From IMG/VR virus record IMGVR_UViG_3300027736_000024, positions 62,001-126,000 of that record: DNA of 64,000 nt; one strand, 5' to 3'. The notes below the pieces were generated by a model, which was not told where the DNA came from, did no database searches, and worked only from the letters and a program-made list of their open reading frames with translations. The translations under genes were made by a program, and so were the position numbers. Below, one piece after another: positions 25,010 to 33,671 of the stretch; positions within the stretch are counted from its first letter, which is position 1, and the number at the start of each line of letters is the position of its first letter. The DNA is from a virus.

Positions 25010-25966
25010 ATGAAAAAAGTAGTTTATGTAACAGGTTGTTTAGGTCTTATAGGAAGTCATATAACAAGAGCTTGTTTAAATAAAGGTTGGTATGTTAAAG
25101 GAGTTGATTCAATTACTTATGCCGCAAATGAAGATTTACTCATTGAATTTATTTCTAATCCTAAATTTTCTTTTGTACACGCTGATATAAATGATCTTAA
25201 ATTTTTATATGAATGTGATTACATTATTAATACTGCAGCAGAAACTCATGTAGGTAATTCAATTGCTAATTCAGATAAGTTCATAACTTCCAATATTAAT
25301 GGAGTTCATAATTTGTTAGAGCTATTAAGAAATTATAGACAAGAGACAACTAAAGTTCCTGTATTTTTACATTTTTCTACAGATGAAGTATATGGTGATA
25401 TTGAAGAAGGAGCACACACAGAAAGTGACCTTCTTAAACCATCTAATCCATATTCAGCTACTAAAGCTGCGGCAGATCAATTAATATTAGCTTGGAGCCG
25501 AACATATAAAATTCCTTATGTTATAGTAAGACCAACAAATAATTATGGTGTGGGTCAATATGTAGAAAAACTTATTCCTAAAGCTTGTAAGTACTTAACA
25601 TTAGATAGAAAAATACCTCTTCATAATGGTGGATCACCAGTACGTAATTGGTTACATGCTGGAGATACTGCAGAAGCAATAATTAAAATAATAGAATCTA
25701 AAGTTAAAAATGAAATATTCAATATTGCAGGAGGATATGAGCAAACAAATTTAGATACTATAAAGAAAGTTATTCATAATTATACAGGATTAAGTACATT
25801 TAATGTAGATAATTATATTGATACAGACTATTCTAGACCGGGACAAGACGTGAGGTACGCATTAGATGATAGTAAACTTAGAAATCTTGGATGGAAACCT
25901 GAAAAAAAGTTTGATATAGAAATTCATGAAATAGTTAGATACTATAAATCAAAATTTATATGGTAA
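25010..25966 (+). CDS. NDP-glucose 4,6-dehydratase, RmlB-like
   Basis: Extended SDR enzyme. NAD loop TGCLGLIGSHI (Gly-x2-Gly-x2-Gly-type), THVGNSI, catalytic STDEVYGD (Thr, Asp, Glu triad of RmlB) and YSATKAAAD (Tyr-x3-Lys), then RPTNNYG and the substrate loop RNWLHAGD. It probably makes an NDP-4-keto-6-deoxyhexose from dTDP-, CDP- or UDP-glucose. No nucleotidyltransferase is present in the window, so the activated sugar must come from the host or from elsewhere in the phage genome. Confidence 0.9.
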   Translation: MKKVVYVTGCLGLIGSHITRACLNKGWYVKGVDSITYAANEDLLIEFISNPKFSFVHADINDLKFLYECDYIINTAAETHVGNSIANSDKFITSNINGVHNLLELLRNYRQETTKVPVFLHFSTDEVYGDIEEGAHTESDLLKPSNPYSATKAAADQLILAWSRTYKIPYVIVRPTNNYGVGQYVEKLIPKACKYLTLDRKIPLHNGGSPVRNWLHAGDTAEAIIKIIESKVKNEIFNIAGGYEQTNLDTIKKVIHNYTGLSTFNVDNYIDTDYSRPGQDVRYALDDSKLRNLGWKPEKKFDIEIHEIVRYYKSKFIW

Positions 25967-26796
25967 AAATCAGTAAAGAATTAGCAGAGCAAATGTATCA
26001 ATTTAATGTTGTTCATGGACAATACTTAGTTGGAGAATCAATAAATCATTTAGATGTATTTTCAAAAAGCATAGAAATCTCAGATGATTTACAAATAGTT
26101 TGTGTTACAGAAAAAAACTCTCCTAGTTTTTTAAAAGGAAAAAAAATAATAGGAAGACCAATTTATTGGCAAAGTAATTATGAAACTTATACTAGATGGA
26201 GTACAAAAATTATAGGATTATATGATTATTTTAAAGATAATTATAATACATTACCAAAATATATAATGTATTTAGATTCTTATGATACTATGCTTATTAA
26301 AGATATTTTGAATCCTAAAGAAATGCTAGACTATTATGGATGTAAAGTACTTTTTAATTCTGAAAATAAGTTTTCAGGGCTTGGATATCCAAACCCAGAC
26401 GGATATTCAAACTACTGGCAATCAATGCAACATCATTTTGACTCCTACAAAGAACTAACTGAAAAAAAATATGGAAATCCAGGACCTGAACCAGGTCTTA
26501 ATGCCGGTGTTTTTTTAGGAGAAAAAGAATTTATGATTGAGATGATTACAACTATGTATGAATATCTTATTGGAAGCCCTGCAAATGGATTTCCATATGG
26601 TACAGGTGCAGATCAGGAAGTATTTAAATATTTTCAAATGCAAAATTTTGATAGTGTAGGTTTAGACATATTTAATAAGTATTTTTATTGGGGATGCGCT
26701 GGGTATTTAAATCCTGGTCCTGATGACGATTTTGGAATAGATTATTTTAGAATCAAATATAAAAATCATTACGAATCTAAAATAAATAATAATTAA
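25960..26796 (+). CDS. Glycosyltransferase resembling the PLOD/procollagen galactosyltransferase domain
   Basis: 278 residues. YIMYLDSYDTMLIKDI (D-S-Y-D metal site), KVLFNSENKF, and LNAGVFLGEKEF followed by GADQEVFKYFQM are the pattern of the glycosyltransferase domain of lysyl hydroxylases and related enzymes, also seen in large DNA viruses. The substrate could be a protein side chain or a glycan. The tail (YKNHYESKINNN) is hydrophilic. It overlaps the RmlB-like gene by 7 bases. Confidence 0.75.
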   Translation: MVKISKELAEQMYQFNVVHGQYLVGESINHLDVFSKSIEISDDLQIVCVTEKNSPSFLKGKKIIGRPIYWQSNYETYTRWSTKIIGLYDYFKDNYNTLPKYIMYLDSYDTMLIKDILNPKEMLDYYGCKVLFNSENKFSGLGYPNPDGYSNYWQSMQHHFDSYKELTEKKYGNPGPEPGLNAGVFLGEKEFMIEMITTMYEYLIGSPANGFPYGTGADQEVFKYFQMQNFDSVGLDIFNKYFYWGCAGYLNPGPDDDFGIDYFRIKYKNHYESKINNN

Positions 26797-26836
26797 TTTA
26801 ATAATAAATAATATTTTATTATTTAAAAAAAAAGTT

Positions 26837-28624
26837 ATGCTTAAAAAAGTAAGTGATCTTATTGCTGAGTTTTTAAAAGAAAAAGAAATTGATGTTGTAT
26901 TTGGTATTATAGGATCTGCCAATTCACATATATTTGATTCAATTAATAAATTAGGATACACTAAAATTATTAATACTCATCATGAACAAGCAGCAGTGCT
27001 TGCAATGGGAGCTTACTATAGAGCATCTGGAAAATTATCTGCTGCAATAGTAACTGCCGGCGGTGGTGTAACAAATGCTGTTACAGGCGTTGTAAGTAAT
27101 TGGGCTGATTCTATTCCTGGAATTATTATATCTGGACAAGAAAATTATAACTATGTTAGTACACAAGAAAACCTACGAATGTATGGTACTCAAGGATTAA
27201 ATATAACTAAGATGGTTAAAGATGTTACTAAATTGGCTATACCTTTTGATGATAATTCTGATATACAAACTACACTAGAAATACTTGATAAAGTAACAAT
27301 CGAGGGTAGACCCGGTCCAGTATGGTTAGATATTCCAATGAATTTACAGGCAAAAATGGTTCAAGAAAGAAATTGGAAATTTAATGTGCCAAAGAAAAAA
27401 TACTTTAATGCTGAAGATATTATAGATGAAATTAATTTATCAAAAAGACCGGTAGTAATAGGAGGGAATGGAATTAGATTATCAAAATCTAAAAAAATTT
27501 TCCAAAAATTTATAGATATATCGAGAATTCCAACCCTGTTATCATGGTCAGGTATAGATCTGCTAGATGATAATAATGAAAACTTTTTTGGAAGATTTGG
27601 TTTATATGGACAAAGAGCCGCAAACTTTATTGTACAAAATGCAGATCTAGTTATTGTATTAGGAAGTAGATTATCTCTACCACAAGTTGGATATGATTTT
27701 AGTCAGTTTGCAAGAGGCGCGAAGATAATAATAGTCGACATAGATGAACTAGAAGGGGCTAAATATCAAGTATATAAACATATAAAAGAAGATTGCTTTA
27801 ATGTAATATCAGGCATTATAGAAAAATCTTATATGATGTGGGGATATAAACAAGAATGGGTATCATATTGTCAAGTTATAAAAAATAAATATCCTCTGAT
27901 AGAAAACTATCACAAAGATAATGAATATCTGAACTCATATAGATTTATAACTAAGATGTCCGATTATTTAAAAGATGATCATATAATAGTAACTGATATG
28001 GGAACGGCTTTACTCAGTGGACATCAGAATATAAAAATAAAACAAGATCAAGTAATGTTTACATCTCAAGGTCTTGGTGAGATGGGTTATGGTCTTCCTG
28101 GTGCATTAGGAGCTGCTCTTGCATGCCCAAACAAGCCTGTGCTATGTATGAATTGTGATGGTGGTATTATGATGAATTTACAAGAGTTACATACTATAAT
28201 TGAAAATGAATTACATAATATAAAAATCATTATATTCAATAATGATGGTTATTTAATGATCAAGCATACACAAAAAATGCTATTCAAAGGAGACTATGTT
28301 AGTGTAAATAAAAAAACAGGAATTGGATTGCCTAATTTTAGTAAGCTATTACCTGCATTCGGATATGATTATTATGAATTAAAAGATTGGGATAGTTTAG
28401 ATTCTACAATGAATAATTTTTTAAATAATTCTAAAGCTGCTGTATTAGAAGTATTCATGGATCCTGAGCAAGACTTTATTCCTAAAGTAAAAGGAGTTCT
28501 AAAAGAAGATCTAACTATATTAGCTCCACCAATTGAAGAGATGTCTCCACTACTTTCATTAGATGAAGTTAGAAGTAATATGATAATAGACATTAGTGAA
28601 AAAAGTAAAATAATAAAGAGATGA
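26837..28624 (+). CDS. Thiamine-diphosphate enzyme, acetolactate-synthase/YerE-like
   Basis: 595 residues in three domains: PYR (catalytic Glu in HHEQAAVLAMG), a central domain (about 185-340) and PP (NCDGGIMMN...NNDGY metal-diphosphate site). Such enzymes decarboxylate pyruvate and transfer the acetyl unit. A biosynthetic acetolactate synthase would be odd in a phage; in this sugar cluster the closest logical relative is YerE, which adds a two-carbon branch to C4 of a 3,6-dideoxy-4-keto sugar, the kind of product expected of the RfbH-type enzyme upstream. Substrate is inference. Confidence 0.88.
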   Translation: MLKKVSDLIAEFLKEKEIDVVFGIIGSANSHIFDSINKLGYTKIINTHHEQAAVLAMGAYYRASGKLSAAIVTAGGGVTNAVTGVVSNWADSIPGIIISGQENYNYVSTQENLRMYGTQGLNITKMVKDVTKLAIPFDDNSDIQTTLEILDKVTIEGRPGPVWLDIPMNLQAKMVQERNWKFNVPKKKYFNAEDIIDEINLSKRPVVIGGNGIRLSKSKKIFQKFIDISRIPTLLSWSGIDLLDDNNENFFGRFGLYGQRAANFIVQNADLVIVLGSRLSLPQVGYDFSQFARGAKIIIVDIDELEGAKYQVYKHIKEDCFNVISGIIEKSYMMWGYKQEWVSYCQVIKNKYPLIENYHKDNEYLNSYRFITKMSDYLKDDHIIVTDMGTALLSGHQNIKIKQDQVMFTSQGLGEMGYGLPGALGAALACPNKPVLCMNCDGGIMMNLQELHTIIENELHNIKIIIFNNDGYLMIKHTQKMLFKGDYVSVNKKTGIGLPNFSKLLPAFGYDYYELKDWDSLDSTMNNFLNNSKAAVLEVFMDPEQDFIPKVKGVLKEDLTILAPPIEEMSPLLSLDEVRSNMIIDISEKSKIIKR

Positions 28625-29472
28625 TAATTAAAGCTGGAATTATAGGAACAGGAAATATTGGAACAGATTTATTATTAAAAATATTAAAGACAAAGGAAAT
28701 CTATCCAGTAATATTTGCAGGTCGTAGAATGGATTCAGATGGAATTAAAATTGCAGAAAGTAAAAGAGTCCCAGTAACTGATCAAGGTATTAATTATTTT
28801 ATAAAAAATCCTAAGTGCTGTGATGTAGTTTACGATTGTACAAGTGCGGCGGATGCTATTGAGCATGCTAAAATATTTAAAGATCAAGGAATTAAAGTAA
28901 TAGATCTAACACCAGCAAAAGTTGGACCTTTATGTGTTCCTAGTATAAATCCATCTATAATATTAGAAGAGTCTAATGTCAATATGATTACGTGCGGAGG
29001 ACAAGCCTCTATTCCTATGCTTAATTTAATATCTAAATATTGTGATAATTTAGAATATATAGAAGTTGTTTCACAAATTGCCTCTAAGAGTGCAGGCATG
29101 GCAACTAGAATTAATGTAGATTCTTATATTCATACAACAGAAAGAGCAATTAGACAATTTACTGGTTGCGATAATTGTAAAGTTATACTTAATTTAAATC
29201 CTGCAGAGCCATGTGTTGATATGCAGACAACAATGTTTATTAAATTTAAAACAATTGATTTTAATGGTTTAGTTAAAGAGATTTATAAAAAAGTAGAAGA
29301 GTTACAAAAGTATATTCCATATTACGAATTAGTCCTTCCACCAGTTATTAATGATGATGTATTAGTTTTAAGTATTAAAGTGAAAGGATCTGGGGATTAT
29401 CTTCCTGAATATGCAGGTAATTTAGATATAATTAATTGTGCTGCTATAGAAATAACTAAAAATTTATTTTAA
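28621..29472 (+). CDS. Acylating acetaldehyde dehydrogenase, DmpF/MhpF family
   Basis: 283 residues. NAD-binding start IIGTGNIGTDL and catalytic Cys in ITCGGQASIPML; DLTPAKVGP is also characteristic. It oxidises acetaldehyde (or propanal) with CoA to acetyl-CoA. It overlaps the ThDP gene by 4 bases and the aldolase gene by one, matching the dehydrogenase/aldolase channelling pair of catabolic meta-cleavage pathways, here inside a biosynthetic sugar cluster. It is a little shorter than DmpF (about 310). Confidence 0.9.
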   Translation: MIIKAGIIGTGNIGTDLLLKILKTKEIYPVIFAGRRMDSDGIKIAESKRVPVTDQGINYFIKNPKCCDVVYDCTSAADAIEHAKIFKDQGIKVIDLTPAKVGPLCVPSINPSIILEESNVNMITCGGQASIPMLNLISKYCDNLEYIEVVSQIASKSAGMATRINVDSYIHTTERAIRQFTGCDNCKVILNLNPAEPCVDMQTTMFIKFKTIDFNGLVKEIYKKVEELQKYIPYYELVLPPVINDDVLVLSIKVKGSGDYLPEYAGNLDIINCAAIEITKNLF

Positions 29473-30470
29473 TGGGTAAAATAATAATAACAGATTCATC
29501 TTTAAGAGATGGCAATCATGCAGTAAAACATACTATAAGTTTAGATAGTATTAAAAGATATTGCCAATTTGCAGATAGTGCAGAAATTCCAATTGTAGAA
29601 GTTGGGCACGGAAATGGATTAGGAGCTTCATCTTTATTAATTGGTCTATCACCATATACTGATAAACAAATATTAACTACGGCAAGAGAGAACTTAAAAA
29701 CAAGTAAATTAGGAATACATATTATCCCAGGAATTGCTACTATTAAAAAAGATATAGATCAAGCAATTGATTTAGGTGTAGATGTATTTAGAATTGCTAC
29801 CCATTGTACTGAAGCAACACTATCCAAATCTCATATTGAATATTTAAGAAATAAAGATAAAACTGTATTCGGAGTGCTGATGATGAGTGCTTTAGCTGAT
29901 GTAGAGACGTTGGCTAAAAATGCTAAGATCATGGAAGAGTACGGCGCAGATGCCGTTATTATAATGGATTCTACAGGAACATATTTACCTTCTGATGTTA
30001 AGGAAAGAATGGATGAATTAAGTTACACTTTAGATATTGATTTTGGTTTTCATGCACATGATAATTTAGGTTTGGCAACGGCTAATTCATTAGTAGCTGC
30101 TCAATGTGGAGCAAAATATATAGACGCTTGTATTAGAGGATTTGGAGCCGGAGCCGGCAATGCTCATTTAGAAATGTTAATTCCTGTTTTAGAAAAAGCA
30201 GATTTTGATATTGATATAGATTTCAAAAAAGTTATTATAGAAGCAGATAGTGTTATGGATTACTTAGTACCTAGTGCACCAATATCTACACCAGTAAATA
30301 TATTAACAGGACTAAATAGATTATTTTCAGGATTTGAAAAACCTATTATCAAAGCGTCTAAATTATTTGGTATTGAATATTCATCTTTAATATTTGAACT
30401 TGGAAATAGAAAGTTAGTTGCTGGCCAAGAAGATCTTATATTGGAGGTAGCACAAAAATTAAAGAAGTGA
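29472..30470 (+). CDS. 4-hydroxy-2-oxovalerate aldolase, DmpG family
   Basis: 332 residues, TIM barrel with DRE-type metallolyase start TDSSLRDGNHA and the metal-binding HAHDNLGLATANS; the C-terminal communication domain is present (from about 275). Known members split 4-hydroxy-2-oxo acids to pyruvate and an aldehyde, which is tunnelled to the partner dehydrogenase; the reverse aldol addition is also possible. Its role may be to supply or use pyruvate/acetaldehyde for the ThDP enzyme or to condense pyruvate with a sugar aldehyde. Confidence 0.9.
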   Translation: MGKIIITDSSLRDGNHAVKHTISLDSIKRYCQFADSAEIPIVEVGHGNGLGASSLLIGLSPYTDKQILTTARENLKTSKLGIHIIPGIATIKKDIDQAIDLGVDVFRIATHCTEATLSKSHIEYLRNKDKTVFGVLMMSALADVETLAKNAKIMEEYGADAVIIMDSTGTYLPSDVKERMDELSYTLDIDFGFHAHDNLGLATANSLVAAQCGAKYIDACIRGFGAGAGNAHLEMLIPVLEKADFDIDIDFKKVIIEADSVMDYLVPSAPISTPVNILTGLNRLFSGFEKPIIKASKLFGIEYSSLIFELGNRKLVAGQEDLILEVAQKLKK

Positions 30471-31285
30471 AAATACTAGTTACAGGAGCTAATGGCTTTA
30501 TAGCAAAGAATTTAATCCCTGGTTTAAAAGATCACAATGTGATAGAAATTTCCAGGCAAAATTTAGATTTAAATAATAGAATTGAAGTAGATAGATTTTT
30601 TAAATACACTTCATTTGATATAGTAATGCACTGTGCTATATCTGGAGGTAAAAGAGATATAGTAGATGGTCCTGAAGTTTTATGGGAAAATTTAAGTATG
30701 TTTTATAATTTATTAAATAACAAAAGTAAATTTAAAAAACTGATTAACTTTGCATCAGGAGCAGAACTTGATCGATCACAATCAATTGATCTAGTTTATC
30801 CAGATTTTAGAGATAGATATCCTTTAGATTATTATGGTATGTCCAAGAATATTATTTCTAGAATAGTAGACTCAGAAAAAAATATGCACAACATTAGAAT
30901 ATTTAATGTTTTTGGGGATAATGAAAATGATCATAGACTAATTAAATCTAGTATTAAAAAATATATTAATAAAAAAGATATCATTATACACCAAGATAAA
31001 TTAATGGATTTTTTTTATATAGAAGATCTAATATCTCTAATTAATTATTACATTGATAATAACTCTTTTCCTAAAGATATTAATGCAGTATATAAAACAA
31101 AATATTATTTGTCAGAAATAGCAGGAATAATAAATAATTTATCAGACTATAAAGTAAATATTAAAATAGAACAGCCAGGTTTTTCTAGTTCATATATAGG
31201 AAAGGGAATAATAACAGAAATATTACCTATAAAATTTAAAGGTTTAGAAACAGGAATTACAGAAATATATAATAAATTAAAATGA
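30467..31285 (+). CDS. NAD-dependent epimerase/dehydratase (extended SDR)
   Basis: 272 residues, GTG start in a 4-base overlap. NAD loop TGANGFIAKNL, SGAE as the Ser segment, and YYGMSKNII carrying the Tyr-x3-Lys. It is short and divergent in the substrate domain. It probably reduces or epimerises the keto sugar formed upstream; YerE-type pathways end with a similar reductase (YerF). Exact reaction unknown. Confidence 0.8.
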   Translation: MKILVTGANGFIAKNLIPGLKDHNVIEISRQNLDLNNRIEVDRFFKYTSFDIVMHCAISGGKRDIVDGPEVLWENLSMFYNLLNNKSKFKKLINFASGAELDRSQSIDLVYPDFRDRYPLDYYGMSKNIISRIVDSEKNMHNIRIFNVFGDNENDHRLIKSSIKKYINKKDIIIHQDKLMDFFYIEDLISLINYYIDNNSFPKDINAVYKTKYYLSEIAGIINNLSDYKVNIKIEQPGFSSSYIGKGIITEILPIKFKGLETGITEIYNKLK

Positions 31286-32565
31286 AAAAAATAAGTTTTA
31301 TAATCAATGCTTCTAATAATACTTTAGATCATATAAAGTTATTACTTAAATCTTTAAAACAAAATCTACACAATAAAGAGCACGAAATCTTAATATTTGT
31401 AGATTCAGATAATGAAGGATTGACAGACTATTTAAGAAGTCAAAAATTAAATTTTCATGATCTTAAAATAATAACACATAAAATAAAACCTTGTATAGGA
31501 TACTCTAGGAATAGTAACCTATTAGTTGAACTAGCTAAACACGACATAGTAAGTTATCTTCAAAGTGATATGGTTATATCTACTAACTATGATCAAGATC
31601 TATTATCAGAGATAGAAGATAATTGTATCCTCAGCGCCACCAGAGTCGAACCACCATTACATGGTTATTCAGACAAGGTAATTACAATGGATTTCGGAAC
31701 CGATCCAAATTCATTTAATATGGATTCCTGGAATAGTTATGCAAATAAAAATAAAGAGAATAAATCTATAGAATACTTTTTTGCTCCATTTACTTTTTAT
31801 AAAAAAGTTTGGCTAAGCATAGGAGGATATGATACTCTATTTAGAAGATCTAGAGAGGATTCAGACTTACTTCAAAGATTTATACAATCTGGTATTAAAA
31901 TTAAACAAACGTTTAAAGCTAATGTATATCATTTTAGTTGCGTAAGTTCTAGAGGAAAAAATTGGTTTGATCAGAATAATGAAATAGCAAAAAAAAGAAC
32001 CGAGCTACAACAGATTGCAGATGGTATTGAGCTAAGAAGATTTATAAAAAAGTGGGGAGGTTTTAATCACGGAGAAAGCACACTATTAAAATTAGATATG
32101 GATCTAGTTATCAAAGATGATCGTGAATTAAATCCAATGTTTTTAGCGCAAGTAGAAGTTTATTTTTCAAGGGTTTGGCTAAAGACAGAAGAGCATAGAG
32201 AAAAGTGCATCAATCTATTTTCAAGAGAACATGATCCTGCAAATGAATTATTAGGTTTTACAAATCAAGATTGGGAGGAGTCAAAGAAATTTTATAACCA
32301 AACAAATTTTGCTAAAATTTATAATGTAGGTACACCTGAGGATTATAATATTAAAGTTGAAGTTGATTTTACTAATGTAGATCCAAAAACAGATGTGTTT
32401 ATACAAAATGTAACGCGCCTGGGTCAAATTATAGAACCTTATGAACCAGGAATATATGAACTAGGATCAGCTAAAATAGAGGTCAGGACTGTGGTAAACT
32501 TAGCTCAGGATCAAATCGTTATAAATAATCCTCCATTTGATTATTCACTATTATCAATAGAATAA
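31282..32565 (+). CDS. Family 2 glycosyltransferase with long C-terminal module
   Basis: 427 residues. GT-A core: KISFIINASNNTLDHIKLLL start, VSYLQSDMVISTNYD with the acidic pair near residue 97, FRRSREDSDLLQRF for the catalytic Asp. After ~260 there is an extra region ending EPYEPGIYELGSAKIEVR, similar to the end of the 23028 GT2. Last gene of the sugar cluster, overlapping the epimerase gene by 4 bases. Confidence 0.87.
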   Translation: MKKISFIINASNNTLDHIKLLLKSLKQNLHNKEHEILIFVDSDNEGLTDYLRSQKLNFHDLKIITHKIKPCIGYSRNSNLLVELAKHDIVSYLQSDMVISTNYDQDLLSEIEDNCILSATRVEPPLHGYSDKVITMDFGTDPNSFNMDSWNSYANKNKENKSIEYFFAPFTFYKKVWLSIGGYDTLFRRSREDSDLLQRFIQSGIKIKQTFKANVYHFSCVSSRGKNWFDQNNEIAKKRTELQQIADGIELRRFIKKWGGFNHGESTLLKLDMDLVIKDDRELNPMFLAQVEVYFSRVWLKTEEHREKCINLFSREHDPANELLGFTNQDWEESKKFYNQTNFAKIYNVGTPEDYNIKVEVDFTNVDPKTDVFIQNVTRLGQIIEPYEPGIYELGSAKIEVRTVVNLAQDQIVINNPPFDYSLLSIE

Positions 32566-32582
32566 GATATTTATATAAAAGA
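32566..32582 (+). promoter_or_regulatory. GATATTTATATAAAAGA motif, copy 1
   Basis: Exact 17-base match to copies at 50134 and 51708. It starts 24 bases before the ATG at 32590, right after the sugar cluster ends, so it probably starts a new transcript. Possible phage promoter. Confidence 0.55.
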
Positions 32583-32589
32583 TATAATA

Positions 32590-32901
32590 ATGGAAGCTGT
32601 AAATCCTAGATTCAATATAACTGTAGCCGGTAAGAAATACGGTTTACAATTTGATGTTAACTCCAATCCCACAAAAAAGGGAGTTAAAATGCAGTTCATC
32701 CTTGATCAAGAATTTGAAGATCCTAGAGATAAACAAATGCTTGCCAATGAAATTAGTGTAGCACTACAAAAAAAGTACGGTGCTGCTGGAATTATGATAG
32801 ACTACGATGACCGCAACCCATTTCGAAATGTTATAGGGTTTATTGTGCCTTTAAATTCCGTTGCTATGATGCTTATAAAAGCAATGAAAGGCGGAAGTTA
32901 A
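32590..32901 (+). CDS. Small conserved-looking phage protein
   Basis: 103 residues, alpha/beta, with a KKYGAAGIMIDYDDRNPFRNVIGF core and no catalytic motif that I recognise. First gene after the sugar cluster, with its own GATATTTATATAAAAGA motif. It could be a structural or replication accessory protein. Confidence 0.7.
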   Translation: MEAVNPRFNITVAGKKYGLQFDVNSNPTKKGVKMQFILDQEFEDPRDKQMLANEISVALQKKYGAAGIMIDYDDRNPFRNVIGFIVPLNSVAMMLIKAMKGGS

Positions 32902-32920
32902 AAAATTAATTAATATAGTT

Positions 32921-33271
32921 ATGAAGAGACCTGTAAGAGCTCTATTTGAAAATCCACAAGATCTCAGAGCAGAAGATGTGTCAAAATCTGAAATACTAAA
33001 AGATCTTTTAAAGAATCATGTACCATTAGCTATTGAGAATGCGATAGTTAAGAAGAAGATCTATGCTTCTGTATTTGAGATCAATGATTCAAAACAGTTT
33101 GTAGAAATTCATAAAAATAATTGGGTACAAGCTTTAGAAACCTGTTTAGTCTGGTATGTAGAAGACGAAGATTACGAAATGTGTAACCACATAAAAAATC
33201 TTATCTTTACTATACAAGATAAAAAAAAATTAAGTAAGATTTCTATACAACAAAATAAAAGTAATGGATAG
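32921..33271 (+). CDS. Helical protein, unknown function
   Basis: 116 residues, mostly helical, with KRPVRALFENPQDLRAEDVSKSE at the start. Not recognised. It overlaps the next gene by 8 bases and forms a three-gene unit with the two that follow. Confidence 0.65.
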   Translation: MKRPVRALFENPQDLRAEDVSKSEILKDLLKNHVPLAIENAIVKKKIYASVFEINDSKQFVEIHKNNWVQALETCLVWYVEDEDYEMCNHIKNLIFTIQDKKKLSKISIQQNKSNG

Positions 33272-33671
33272 TGAATATAAGCAAATACAATTAGGTATAG
33301 ATTCTATTTTAAATACCAAGACATTTATAAGAAGAAAGAAGAAAACTCAGTCTGATAAAAAGAGAGAGTTATTTCACCAAGTTATTAATGGAATAGATGA
33401 ACTAAATAATAGGCAGACTATAATGTATGCTGATCTAGATTTAGATTTTTCTAATTATGATGAAAAGTATTTTGCAATAATAGATTCTCTATTGTATATA
33501 AATTTTGGAAAAGAGTGTATGGATTTAATAGGTTTTTATCTTTATGATAGAGTCAATATAGATGGAACGATTAATCCTCTAATTGTAAATGATTCAGAAG
33601 AATTGATATTAAATAATCCATATGAGTTATGGAATATACTATGTCAAATAAATCCCAAACTAAGTGAGTAA
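33264..33671 (+). CDS. Helical phage protein, unknown function
   Basis: 135 residues with a basic region (TFIRRKKKTQSDKKREL) near residue 20, then an acidic Asp-rich loop and a hydrophobic helical half (GKECMDLIGFYLYDR). The C-terminal half resembles a family of T4-like phage proteins I cannot name with certainty. It overlaps both neighbours by 8 bases. Confidence 0.65.
   Translation: MDSEYKQIQLGIDSILNTKTFIRRKKKTQSDKKRELFHQVINGIDELNNRQTIMYADLDLDFSNYDEKYFAIIDSLLYINFGKECMDLIGFYLYDRVNIDGTINPLIVNDSEELILNNPYELWNILCQINPKLSE

Noticed and set aside
26797-26836. Terminator before the ThDP gene
   Set aside because: The stem is purely A/T and weak, and the downstream gene continues the same cluster.
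29472-30470. Homocitrate or isopropylmalate synthase
   Set aside because: The barrel has DmpG-type HAHDNLGLATANS and pairs with a DmpF-type dehydrogenase; the regulatory domain of IPM synthase is missing.
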